Of a stretch of 64,000 nucleotides of DNA, positions 1 through 10,270 are shown piece by piece. How positions within the stretch are numbered: the first letter of the stretch is position 1; each line of letters begins with the position of its first letter. This DNA is from Loripinus fragilis. Its lineage: Eukaryota > Mollusca > Bivalvia > Lucinida > Lucinidae. Position numbers and translations under genes: made by a program. The notes beneath the pieces were generated by a model that was not told the DNA's origin, searched no databases, and was given only the letters and a program-made list of their open reading frames with translations. The DNA is taken from contig OZ026524.1 of the NCBI GenBank assembly GCA_964019695.1, positions 24,635,656 to 24,699,655 of the forward strand, in the 5' to 3' direction.

Positions 1-2
1 TC

Positions 3-580
3 TATAATAGTGAAATCTTTGATACAGATTCATACTCCATATTTAGAAAAGACCGCAAAAACAGAAAAGGGGGAGGAGCGTTTCTGGCCATAAAACACTG
101 CCTCAATCCGTTTGGTCAACCAGAACTTGATTCTGAATCTGAGATCATCTGGGCAAAAATAGACTTGCCTGGCTTAAAAAATGTGTTCATTTGCTCTTTT
201 TATAAGCCAAAGGAAAATGACCATGAGAGTATTGATGCTCTGAGAAACTCCTTGTTTAAAATTCCTAAAACAAGCTACATTTGGGCCCTGGGTGATTTTA
301 ACCTCCCACATATAGACTGGGAAACAGAGCAGATTAAAAGCTCATGCCCTTGCAAACACGTCTATGAGTCCTTTCTTGCACTTTGCATGATTTCAGCCTG
401 GAACAGGTGGTTAAAGAACCCACAAGAGAGGATAACATTCTCGATATGTTACTTCTAAACCAACCATCCCTGGTCCATAGCACTAAGATATTCCCATCCC
501 TAGGACAGGGCGACCATGATATTGTTCATCATGGGCTTAAAATTAATCTTGGGAAGAGAAAAAACACAAAGGCCAATTAA
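3..580 (+). pseudogene. LINE A endonuclease domain fragment
   Basis: The frame starting at base 3 is open to 458 and contains a glycine run (KGGGAFLAIK) and then GDFNLPHIDW, the GDFN motif of apurinic-like LINE endonucleases. The frame then shifts to 383-580, where QGDHDIV stands where these enzymes normally have SDHDIV, so the serine of the terminal SDH motif is replaced by glycine. The nicking enzyme would cut the target DNA in target-primed reverse transcription. The N-terminal catalytic Asn and Glu motifs lie upstream of the window. Confidence 0.85.
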
Positions 581-1301
581 ATTATTTAAGAAAACAGACT
601 GGGATGGGTTTAGATCAGAAAAGAAGGCTTACCATCAAACATATTTAGAAAACCATTCCTCATGTGACACTAATACTAAATGGACAGAGTTTAAAAATGC
701 ACTGAATAATTTAACAGAGAAATATGTCCCTACAAAAATGTGTAAACCAAAAGATGGACACCTCTGGGTCACTTGCAGCATAAAACGTCTCATAAACAAA
801 AGAGATCGCCTCTATTCAAAATATAAACAAGATAGGTCAAATTCAACCCTGAAATCAAAATTCACTTCCTTGAAACACTCAATCCAAAAACAACTCAGAA
901 AATCATATAACAACTACATTGAGTCATTCGTAATGGACCAACAAGATATCAATTCTAATACAGGACGACCTAACAAACGCCTGTACACCTTTATCAAACA
1001 ACAAAAGTCAGACAGTAGAGAAATTAACAGTTTAAAATCTAATGGCATAAATTACGCACTTCGAACTGACAAAGCCAACATCTTAAATACCCAATTCCAG
1101 TCAGTTTTCACTAAGCTTGTTCCCCTGAAGCTGCGGCACCTTGTTGAACTTGTACTCCCAAGGAAACTAAGCTCTCCATCAATGCAAAACATTACAATAT
1201 CAGTCTCTAGCGTATCTAAGCAGCTTCTTAAGTTAAACCCATGGGAAAGCAGCAGGCCCAGACAATATTTCTCCTCGTATTCTCAAAGAACTCCACAATG
1301 A
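516..1301 (+). pseudogene. LINE A endonuclease-RT linker
   Basis: A 261-codon open stretch follows the endonuclease. It is Lys/Arg/Asn rich and includes LWVTCSIKRLINKRDRLYSK, matching the W-(I/V)T-x-x-I-K-x-x-I-x-K-R-x-x-L-Y connector seen in Jockey/CR1-like LINEs ahead of the RT domain. It is followed by a region that normally precedes RT motif 1. The frame is lost near 1262, where the RT frame takes over. Confidence 0.75.
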
Positions 1302-2069
1302 AATTGCTCCCATTCTCACAGACATTTTCAAAACATCCCTCTCTGAAGGCATTGTTCCAGACGATTGGAAAAATGCCCATGTAACACCAGTCTACAAAAA
1401 AGGTCCCAAATGCAAACCGGAAAACTACCCCCCAATCTCACTAACTTGTATCTGTTGCAAAGTCTTAGAACATATTATCACTTTAAATTCTATGTCATAT
1501 CTGGACCAAAACAACCTTCTATTTCACAACCAGCATGGGTTTAGGAGTAGGGTCAGTTGTGAGACCCAGCTTATCCAGTTCACTCAGGACCTGTATGACA
1601 CTTGAACCAAGGAGGACAGACTGATGTCATAGTCATGGACTTCAGCAAGGCATTTGATAAAGTTGACCATCAAAGGCTCCTACTGAAGCTCCATCGACTG
1701 GGCATAAACACAACTGTGATTGCATGGATCAAGTCCTTCTTATCTGGCAGATCACAGAATGTGGTCCTCGACGGCGAACAGTCTGGTGCCTGCCCAGCGC
1801 TGTCTGGGGTGCCTCAGGGATCCGTACTTGGGCCCTGTCTCTTTCTCATGTACATAAACGACATGCCAGACTCAATCAAAAGCAACATCAGGCTGTTTGT
1901 CGACGACACCATCATGTACCTTACCATCACAAATCATTCAGACTGTCAAGCGCTACAATCTGACCTTACCACTCTCGCATCCTGGGAGAGTGAATGGCTA
2001 ATGGCATTCAATCCTGAGAAGTGTGAAGTCATTAGGATCACAAAAAAGAAAAAAAACAGTACTTTTTGA
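1264..2069 (+). pseudogene. LINE A reverse transcriptase domain
   Basis: Two frames cover the RT. Bases 1264-1605 give WKNAHVTPVYKKGPK and NYPPISLT (usually NYRPISLT), the finger motifs. Bases 1602-2069 give VIVMDFSKAFDKVDH, SGVPQGSVLGP and RLFVDDTIMYL. The catalytic box, normally F/YADD, reads FVDD: both aspartates survive but alanine is replaced by valine. The frameshift at about 1600 separates fingers from palm. The polymerase would copy the element RNA at the nicked target; this copy is dead. Confidence 0.9.
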
Positions 2070-2701
2070 CAATAAGCTTCATGGTATCTCACTTCAACTT
2101 ACAAAAAATGCAAAATATCTCGGCATCCAAATCTCAGATGATTTAGCATGGAGCAAACACATTAATCAGATGACTACTAAAAGTAACAACACTTTGAAAT
2201 TTATTAAAAAGAATATCCAAACAAATATCCACAAAATTAAAGAGACAGCCTACAAAACTTATGTCAGGCCTTTATTAGAATATTCGGCAACAGTCTGGGA
2301 TCCCTGGCAAAAGAAATACATCAATCAAATAGAAATGGTACAACATAGAGCTGTCCGCTACATCTTCAATGATTATAATTCCACCAGTAGTGTTTCCTCC
2401 ATGCTAAACTAACTGGCACTGCCCACTCTAGAGAAACGCAGAAAAATTGCCTCTCTGAGTATGTTTTACAAGATTTATCATGGCCTAGTAAGAATTGAAT
2501 TTCCTGACTATATCAAACCAACTTTGCGAAATCGATTTTTCATCCCGTACTCAAGGATTGATGCACACAGATGCACACAGACATTCATTCTTCCCAAGAA
2601 CCACAAGATTATGGAATGACCTACCCCCCCCCCCCCCCGACTTGATCAACTGTCCAGCCCTGGAAACATTCCGAGCTGGAATTGATCAATACCTCCACTA
2701 A
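2023..2701 (+). pseudogene. LINE A RT thumb and C-terminal domain
   Basis: Bases 2023-2412 encode a thumb-like segment with YLGIQISDDLAWSKHI and RPLLEYSATVWDPW, both hallmark strings of Jockey/CR1-like RTs. A stop at 2410 interrupts it, and the sense continues after it in that frame. Bases 2495-2701, in another frame, end in RLWNDLPP, the usual C-terminal motif. A run of 15 C at 2624-2638 lies inside this end and adds a proline run, probably an expanded slippage tract. Confidence 0.8.
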
Positions 2702-2712
2702 AGCTTTCACAA

Positions 2713-2749
2713 CACCATCATCATCATCATCATTATCATCATCATCATT

Positions 2750-2787
<38 letters not shown>

Positions 2788-2789
2788 AA
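2713..2789. repeat. (CAT)n microsatellite at LINE A 3' end
   Basis: About 25 ATC/CAT units with occasional ATT variants directly follow the LINE A C-terminal coding end. Read on the minus strand it gives a false poly-Asp ORF. Many CR1-like LINEs end in a short tandem repeat rather than poly(A), so it may be the element's own tail. Confidence 0.85.
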
Positions 2790-3037
2790 TTCACGCATAA
2801 TATCATCTACCATATAAAACTTTTAGTCGTGCCAGTCTCACAGTATGTCCCCTTTTAAACAATAATGAATAATTGTAGTACGAAACTAGTTGAAATTCCA
2901 TTTTTATGTATTGTCAAGTTATCAATACATCTTTACATGTTATATTCTGATTATTTGGACTAAAGATTAATGCCATTTTCGCGCGCACTCCACGTAATAC
3001 TCTTCTAGAGGTGTTTGGAGTATCCGGCAGATACAGA

Positions 3038-3079
3038 TCTATCTATCTATCTATCTAGATATCTATCTATCTATCTAGA

Positions 3080-3123
<44 letters not shown>

Positions 3124-3460
3124 CATCTATCTATCTATCCATCCATCCATCGACCCACCCACCTACCCTACATCCCACCTACCCACCCACTCACCCACCA
3201 ACCAACCCACCCACCCACTCACCCACCCACCCACTCACCTACCCACCCACCCTCCTTTTCACCTACCTACCTACCTACCTACTTACCACTTACCCGCCCG
3301 CCCATATCCCGCCCGCACACCCACCAACCCACACTCCCACCAACCCACACTCCCACCTACCTACCTACCAACCCCCACCCGCCCGCCCGCCCACTGGCAC
3401 GCCTGCCTACCATCCTAACTACCTACCTACCTAACTAACTACCATCCTACCTATCTTTGT
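3038..3460. repeat. Compound tetranucleotide microsatellite (ATCT)n then (ACCC/CTAC)n
   Basis: Bases 3038-3150 are ATCT units with a few ATCTAG interruptions. Bases 3150-3460 drift through CATC, CACC, CTAC and CCGC units. The strand is pyrimidine-biased throughout. A 139-codon ORF across it is only the translation of the repeat. Confidence 0.95.
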
Positions 3461-4499
3461 TTACTGTTTTGAACACGATCATTGCGCAAGGAAATGCAAA
3501 TTTTGAATTTCCAAAAAAAAATCTTTCTGCTGTGTTTAGACAATATATAACCATGTAGGTAATAGAAAAAACTAAGCCAGACATTAGGTGTTTTATAAAT
3601 CTAAATAAATTTTCCTTTTTAAAGGAGGGCTTGCCTGGTTGAAAACAGCATGTGCACCTTGTATGTTGGGAATTTAACACCTCCGAATTTAGATATTGTT
3701 TACACTGCCTAAAACCACGTCATAGACGAACATTAACAATATTTATTAAGTCGGTGGGTAAGATACTCTTCTGGCAAAAGAAAAACACAAACAGTTATCT
3801 AAAGCAGCACCTAGCGCCGTACACTGAACGACTTTAAAAACGCAAAAAATGAAATTAATAAAAAAATGTTTATTTTTAATGTATCATTTTTTTTAGTTTT
3901 GGCCAAAATAATAAATAATGGTAGGACAACAATCTATTGAATAGCGATACCCTTAGTTTCTAAAGTTGCAAATTGAAATTTGTCTAGGAATCAGACGTTA
4001 TTTAAAGTTATTGTATCAAAACATTTTTATTAAAAACCTGGATATAAATTACCCTCGAAGCCCATTTATTTTTCTGGAACTGACGATAGCCAGCCAGAAT
4101 GGATATCGTCGATGCAAATACCGTTGATACACTCGACGTAAGTTGCCGTCTTAATGTCAGGTCGTCATTTTTGGTTAACCAGACCTGCGTCGATATTTAA
4201 CTGTCCCTGTAGCCTGATAACGATCTCTGAGACGCTGTATAATTGATCGCCTTTGCCAAAGGCCTAGAACTTTTCAAATAGTCATTTCATTTTTTCCATA
4301 TAAACCTATTCCTAATTTGTTGCTAGTCTATAGGCTGGTGCTAAGTTCTGATAATCATACAACTCCGCTGAAGACAATTACATTTATAGACTAATGAACA
4401 TAACCATTTGGAAAAGAAAGAAATATTACTACAATATTTTACATGTATAAATGACCACTTATATTATCAGACTGGTAGCTATTCTATATAGTTGACTGA
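3461..4499. other. No gene recognised
   Basis: This is AT-rich sequence with only short ORFs on both strands and no domain or splice-flanked coding signal that I can support. Confidence 0.6.
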
Positions 4500-4927
4500 T
4501 GGCAATTATAATGGCCAACTTCGAATCAAAGTTTAGTTCCTACTATAGTAACTAAAGTTCAATTCGAACATCGAAAGTCGCTACTATAGTGACGTCACGA
4601 ACCTTCTAAAGATCAACGGTGGGTCAGAGCATCGTTACTCTAGTAGCTTGTCTGGTTCCCTCCTCTAGACCTATCTAGCAAGATGGGTTCAAGATTTATC
4701 AATAGTTAATTAGAGTAGGCTAGGCAGTTTATGCACACCCTTTTTGTCTACGATGAAGAATTGAGGTGGGGCATACAGGGCTATTCACTTTGTTTACTTG
4801 ACAACTAATTAGAAAGTTGCAACTGTAGCCACTCGGGTGTAATCGTACGCATGCATCTATTACATAAGATGTTTAGTAGGAACTTTAGATTGATTCGAAG
4901 TGGGCCAATATCATTCCAATTGCGCCA
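4500..4927. mobile_element. Candidate MITE with ~33 bp inverted ends
   Basis: The segment starting at 4513 (GGCCAACTTCGAATCAAAG) recurs inverted, ending at 4906, with about 80% identity over ~33 bp, including CTTCGAATCAA and AGTTCCTACTA. An outer match (TGGCAATT at 4500 and AATTGCGCCA ending at 4927) suggests the true ends. There is no ORF inside and no clear target duplication. Length is about 430 bp. Confidence 0.55.
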
Positions 4928-5381
4928 GATCGTTCATGTTTGGACAATCGTGGCATGATTAATAAAGTTATAAAACTAAAGCTGCAGTTTTTTTATACAT
5001 GCTTATGTACAAGCTACATGTCAAAGAGACCCAGAGGTGTATGCAACACGCCATGATCCCAAAATATATCCTCACACCCAATTTAGGATTCCTACCTCAA
5101 ATTATATACAGATATGCTCTGAGCTCGACCTTGCTAGAACTGAAACCAGAGGTCAAGGTCACAGTGACCTGGAAACAGTTGGTGAATCGCCAGGGTCCAA
5201 GATGTATCTACATACCAAATATGGAATGCTACCATAAATAAAATAGGCGATCTGCTGTGGGTGCATTTTTTCAAGAACTGACTCCTGAGATCAAGATCAC
5301 AGTGGATGAAAACAGTGAGCGACTTTCCATGACCACATCATATATCCACAAATTTTGGCATATAATATGAAACATGCTCTT
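4928..5381. other. Decayed repeat, no gene
   Basis: Two diverged segments about 140 bp apart carry GAGGTCAAGGTCACAGTGAC (5151 on) and a GAGATCAAGATCACAGTGGA variant (5287 on). They look like remnants of a tandem element. The ORFs here are short and overlap the repeat. Confidence 0.4.
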
Positions 5382-5838
5382 ACAGGGTTCGCACAGACCT
5401 GGAAAAATTGACCTTGGTCCTGGAAAACTCCTCGAATTTGAAAAAAAGTGCCTTTTGTCCTGGAATTTTGTAAAATCATCGTTGAAAATATGAATTAGTC
5501 TTTGAAAAATATAATAATACAACAAGTCCTATAAGATTAATGTGATGCGCAAAAAACTGTGTGAAAATCGCAAAAAAACTGGAGGAAAATCGCTAGATAC
5601 ACGTCAAAGAGCGAAGTGCAACACTTATTCTATTCAATTTGTGCGGTAGTCCCGGTTTTTATCACCAGTGTCAGAATCAAAGAAATCGAGTGCACCTTTA
5701 CATTTCGACGCTTCTGGCTGAAAAATGCATTTTTAAACGTTGTGTTATACAAAATTGGGAAGAAATTGAATCCTTGAAAAATGAAAAAGTCCTGGAAAAG
5801 CCCTGAATTCTGTATTCCCATTCCCATACGAATCCTGT
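5382..5838. mobile_element. MITE, ACAGGGTTCG family, copy 1 (3-bp TSD CTT)
   Basis: The left end ACAGGGTTCG at 5382 matches the inverse of the right end CGAATCCTGT at 5829-5838 with one mismatch. CTT lies on both sides (5379-5381 and 5839-5841), a 3-bp target-site duplication. The interior is built from CCTGGAAAA/CCTTGAAAA motifs on both strands and has no transposase. A second copy with its own 3-bp duplication is at 52440-52828. A 3-bp duplication fits PIF/Harbinger or CACTA-like transposases; the superfamily is not assigned. Confidence 0.75.
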
Positions 5839-5977
5839 CTTAACACAATGTTTTGCTTGCTGTCGGTGAGTTTTCTTGTCATTGAACTGTTTTGTTCCCC
5901 TACACACGACCCTTCTTCTTCTTGTCTTCGTATTAACTCCCAAGGTTGGGACACCCAGAAACTTCTGGTAAAAGGTA

Positions 5978-6138
5978 TAATCTTCTTGAGCACATATACA
6001 TTTAAAATTTATAAAATCTTCTTGAGCACAAATACATTTAAAAATCAATAAGATCTTCGTGAGCACATATACTTTATATCTTCTTTAGCACACATACATA
6101 AAAGTTAATAATAAAATCTTCTTGAGCACATATACTTT
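5978..6138. repeat. Minisatellite, 25-38 bp units
   Basis: Five imperfect units share TCTTCTTGAGCACATATAC, with unit starts spaced 36, 37, 25 and 38 bp. It lies just beyond the 3' end of LINE B and could be part of that element's 3' tail or pre-existing sequence. Confidence 0.7.
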
Positions 6139-6255
6139 GACCCTGAGGTCTTAACAAAACGTGTAATGTAGGGCGTATCTACTGTAACGATCGATCCACT
6201 GTTGTCATATATATACAGCTGTAGAGGTGTCATTGATGACCAAGAATCACTCTTA

Positions 6256-6906
6256 TCACTCTCCTTTCAATTTATGTATCCGTTTCAAATGCAGCCTGTA
6301 GCATAATTCAGTTGAAGCTTTGGTTATTTCCATAATGTGTTTTTCATTCTTAAACATCGGGAATGTTGTAAAGTCAAGCAATAACCGGACAATATTTAAT
6401 TTTGAATGGGTAATTTCTCTCCACATATTAATTCCAAGATATTGGATTGTTAATGATCTGACTTTAGGATAGAACAGTTTCCTCTGGCTATACAAAGCTG
6501 CACAATCTAGTAACATATGTGTTATATCTTCATCACCCAACCCACTGCATTTACATGTTGCACATACGGTTGCTTTGCTGAATTTATGTTTATTGGTCTG
6601 TAGCAGATAGGTTCCTGTGATCATACGACTTTTAACGATGCCTTTCCGTACGTCAGCGACCGTTGATTCCAAAGACGACCATACTTTGTGTTATTTTAGT
6701 TGAGACAATGTCCATATAACACAATGTAGACCTTTCAAGAGCTTCATTTCTAAGTTCACTGGACCAATATTCATGTATTGCAGCTTTTATTTGAAGTTTC
6801 CATTTATCTTTAGTGGCCAGGTTTCTCATTAGTTCTCTAAGAGGAGGTAACCGATATTGATCGAGGATGTCTTGTACTCTAGAGAAATAACTGAGTTTTT
6901 GTCTAG
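6256..6906 (-). pseudogene. LINE B C-terminal domain with zinc motif
   Basis: After the RT the sense passes a TAA near 6906, reads RLPPLRELMRNLATKDKWK in the same frame, shifts near 6675, and ends in 6672-6256. There VCATCKC, then EDITHMLLDC, make a C-x2-C-x(n)-H-x4-C motif, the C-terminal zinc knuckle of many APE-type LINEs. It ends with a Lys/Arg-rich tail. Confidence 0.8.
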
Positions 6907-6907
6907 A

Positions 6908-8002
6908 TTAATAGCTATTTGTCTTTCGGCCAATCTGTTGCATGGTTTCATTGTCTGAGATGAGAATATTGTACAGCAGTCCTAACTGTCTTTTGTGTAA
7001 CTCTGCTTCCGACGGGAGAACCCTCAGTAGAAGGTATACAGCACAGGTTGCAACTCTGGTAAGTAGTGACTGGAATCTTTTGAGGTTGTCCAAGTGAAAT
7101 TTTGACAATATATTTATTTGCGATTGGGTGAGCGGTAATACTTCTAAACCATACAAAAGTCTCGGGATAACATAACACTGGTATATTTTGTATGAGATTC
7201 TTGGGTTAAGTCCATTTGGTCCATGTACACCTGTATTTATCAGTGCATATAGGGTTCTACGCGCTAGACTTATGCGTTCTTCAATGTTGATGATATTCTC
7301 ATTCACTTCAGAGCGTAATAATCCGAGATGTGTGGTTGATGACGAAAAGTGCACTGTTTTATCACCCATATCCAGTGAAAAGTTTTTCTTTGATACAGAG
7401 TTATGAGAGTTCAAACGTACCACGTTTGATTTGTCAGGATGAATAGTTACATGATCTTTCATTGCATTCCTTTTTGCCACGTTCATCATAACTTGAAGTT
7501 CATTTTCACAATTTGATAAAAAGGCTAAATCGTCGGCACAGGTTGGACAACCGCAATAGACAGTACCAATATATAGTCCCAGTCGATGCTGCTTAAGTTC
7601 CACTAGGCAAGGATTTATGTAGGTTTTGTAAAAACATGTAGATAATATACCACCCTGAGTAACCCCTTGAAGAATTTTGAAGCTTTCACTTAATTCGCCG
7701 ATCCACTTAACCTTGGATGTAAGTCCAGCGTACATATCTTTAACTATAGTCCATAATGTTGGGTGAATACCAGCCTCATAGAGCTTATCAAGCATAACTA
7801 TGTGATTCACTATATCAAAGGCCTTGCGACTGTCTAATGTCACAAGAAATAAAGGCTTACAAGAGTTTATTTTTGCCTCTGCCTTAGCTTCAGAGACCAG
7901 AAGGGCTGACATTATCGGTGAAAATCCTTTAGTAAAACCAAACTGGAGTGATGAATGTTCAAGTGACTGTTCTAACTGTAATATCTGCAGGTGCCAAAGT
8001 TT
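6908..8002 (-). pseudogene. LINE B RT palm and thumb
   Basis: The 334-codon frame 7912-6908, with in-frame sense extending up to about 8000 (LQFGFTKGFSP), carries VTLDSRKAFDIVNH (catalytic Asp), LQGVTQGGILST and GCPTCADDLAFLS (CADD, both catalytic Asp kept), then HPDKSNVV and YVIPRLLYGLEVLP. These are the palm and thumb blocks of a LINE RT in the right order. It is the longest uninterrupted RT frame in this element, so this half decayed slowly. Confidence 0.92.
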
Positions 8003-8333
8003 CTATCTATTTGGGTTTTTTTAAATTAACTTCAGGATAATAAAGTTCTACTTATCCGCTTATGGTTATCTCCTCTTTTATTCTGCTAATCTTACTGCTT
8101 ATTCTCCTTTCATGTCTTCTTTCTTTTTTTTTGAGAATTTCTGAATTCCCCTTTTCCTCTTCCTTTACAGCTCTTTTTCATCCTCGTCGCCATTGTAATA
8201 TCCCAAAAGGGTCTAAGCCCTTCGGGTTGTAGAATTAAATAAACAACTTATGATGTATGATATGTATTCAAATGATAACAATGTAACTATGTGTAACTAA
8301 CGTCGTAAGCGACGTAACGTCATTTGGGTAACA
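8003..8333. mobile_element. Insert inside LINE B RT: 3' end of another retroelement
   Basis: The RT coding sense breaks off at about 8334 and picks up at about 8002. The intervening ~330 bp has no LINE B coding sense. On the plus strand it contains CCCAAAAGGGTCTAAGCCC followed by TTCGGG and an AATTAAATAAACAAC tail, which looks like the 3' end of a LINE or SINE. No target duplication could be fixed. Confidence 0.55.
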
Positions 8334-8640
8334 ATAACGATATTACACTAACCGTGGCAGTAAGACACTCTCAAACAGCTTTCCTATAATTGGAGTTACA
8401 GTAATTCCACGATAATTGTCCATATTTGTGGGGTCTTTAGATTTTTTCAATTCCGGGGTTACAATTCCAGTTTTAAATGCTTCGGGTACACGCTTATCAC
8501 AGATGATTTGATTAAAGGTGTCTGTAATATCCTTAATTAACGAGTTTCCTGCATATTTTAAATTTTCTGCCGTTAAACCAAACTCGTCAGGGGCTTTTTT
8601 GTGTTCAGTTGAGAAATAGCTTGTTTCACTTCTGAGTTTG
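8334..8640 (-). pseudogene. LINE B RT finger motifs
   Basis: The minus-strand frame reads AFKTGIVTPELKKSKDPTN, then MDNYRGITVTPIIGKLFE, which are RT motifs 1 and 2 (NYRGI-T-x-P-I-x-x-K-x-x-E). It stops at about 8334 and the palm resumes at about 8002, separated by the insert at 8003-8333. Confidence 0.85.
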
Positions 8641-9372
8641 TTATTGGATCTAATATTGCTGCATTTTCTTCACAGTATTCAGTGATAAGTTCATGGCGAG
8701 TATTACACAGTTCCAAGAAGGCTGAATCATATTTCTCATTTTTTGGAATGGAGAGATCCTCAAGTACTGCGCGAAGCTTTTTCTCTGTTGATCTTGAGAA
8801 GATATTTCACGACCATCCACAATAAGGCTACTAGCCTGACTTCTTGAGCCACCTTTATTCCTTCGAATCAGTTTATAAAATTTGTCAGTTGTGGGTTCAG
8901 ACATAAGGCCTTCATAAAAGTTTTTACGATCCTCAAATTTCTCTTTCCTTAACTGGCGCCTAAGATTCCGGTTTGCTTTTATATTTTGGGCACGTAATTC
9001 AATGTCTGTTTTACCACTTTCTATCCAAAGTTTATATTTTTCTTTGCAAGTACCAAGTAAACATTTAACAGTGGGTAAAGCCTTCCAGATTGGGCCTTTG
9101 AGCCTAATGACTTTACTGGGAACCGCTTTTTTGGCTGCTTTGTGACATATATTGGTAATGAGGGTTAATGGATCTTTATGTTTTTGTTCTGTATTGTGTT
9201 TGCTATGTCTTTGTGTGCGTCTGGTTATATGTGCTTTGTGGTCACCTGCTGGGAAAGGGCTGACCTCTTGGCTCTCGTTTGTGGTGTCTACTGTGAGTTG
9301 GTCACTTTCCCATTGGTATCCTGGGTCAGGTGTGGTACTTGATTGTATCGATTCATGATCTTTGCACCCTTA
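8640..9372 (-). pseudogene. LINE B ORF2 linker region
   Basis: Open sense runs from about 9358 through a basic region (NICHKAAKKAVPSK, then RRQLRKEKFEDRKNFYEG) to 8764, and after a one-base shift near 8765 continues to KKAPDEFGLT near 8580. The basic, Lys/Arg-rich character and the KKAPDEFGL motif (compare KATGVDGIP in other LINEs) place it between endonuclease and RT. The stretch 9160-9370 is poorly conserved and carries a frameshift next to the endonuclease stop. Confidence 0.7.
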
Positions 9373-9373
9373 C

Positions 9374-10270
9374 TTACTTTAATTTTGAGTCCACAGAATG
9401 GTCAATACATTTATGCTTTTCTAATTCCATATCCACCAGCAGCTCATATTCTGAGTGATCAGTTTTCTCCCACTGTAGCTCTCTAATAGATTGAACAGTC
9501 TTGGATTGAGGGATTTTTGAAAAATCCAATGGTGGGACCAAAAGGTCACAGGCTACTTTCACATGACTTGAAGAATTCTCACTGTCCCTACCACCAATCT
9601 GGTAATTTTGGAGAAGATCTAGATCGGACGAAAGAATGTAATCAATCTGTGAACTGCTCGTCCCTGCGTGATGAAAAAGGGTGTATTCCGATTTGGCAAT
9701 CCACTTGAGACCTTGACCATTCACAAAAGCTTGTAAGAGGTAATCATGTTTGTTATAGGGCCTTGCACCAAGTAAGGTACCATTGAAGTCTCCGCACACA
9801 ATCATCTTATGGGTTTGTCTAAATTTTGAAATCATATTGTGTAAAATGTCAAGACACTCTGTATATTCAAGGTGAGAGTTCACTGAGCTATTAATCGTAG
9901 TCATGTAGACATTGATTAAACAAATTTTGACTTGACCTTGGATTTCAAATGCAATAATACGTTCATTTCCGTCACTGAGCTTTTTTATTCTGCTAGACCA
10001 TAGATTCAGCCAGAAAATAGCTAAACCGCCTTTTTCTCTCGGGAGCTTAAATTCAGAAATTGGTTCATTTTGATCGGAGCATCTCACATGATAGTCCTTG
10101 TTTATAGATAAATCACCAAGTTCATGCACTTGAAAATTCTAGCACCAGTGTTCCTGAACACATATAATGTCATATTGACTACACAGACTTTGATAATATA
10201 CAGAGTTTGGTTTGATACCCTCGATATTGGAGCTGGCTACACTGATTCCCTTGCTTCTTCCTGCTGGATG
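9374..10270 (-). pseudogene. LINE B ORF2 endonuclease domain
   Basis: The domain begins near 10265 with SSNIEG (catalytic Asn) and IICVQEHW (catalytic Glu). A TAG at 10139-10141 sits right after QEHWC. The frame 10129-9374 then holds KMIVCGDFNG (GDFN motif), QIDYIL and SSHVKV, where SDH is usual, so the Asp is replaced by Ser. All motif blocks of an apurinic-like LINE endonuclease are present in order. The TAG, and the missing Asp of the last motif, argue against activity. Confidence 0.85.

Larger units (their letters stand above)
1..2789 (+). mobile_element. LINE A: decayed non-LTR retrotransposon, 5' end outside window
   Basis: The order is endonuclease C-terminal half, linker, reverse transcriptase, C-terminal domain, then a CAT-repeat tail, which is the layout of a LINE ORF2. 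The reading frame changes at about 380-460, 516-580, 1262-1300, 1600 and 2040, and stops occur at 2410 and near 2620, so it cannot make a protein. The domain style (GDFN, a connector rich in K and R, SGVPQGSVLGP, a late RLWNDLP) fits the Jockey/CR1-like LINEs. The exact clade was not assigned. The tail at 2713-2789 probably marks the original 3' end. Confidence 0.9.

Noticed and set aside
2621..2806. Minus-strand ORF with a long Asp run
   Set aside because: It is only the translation of the CAT microsatellite.
3015..3434. 139-codon plus-strand ORF rich in Ile-Tyr-Leu-Ser and Pro-Thr
   Set aside because: It translates a compound tetranucleotide repeat.
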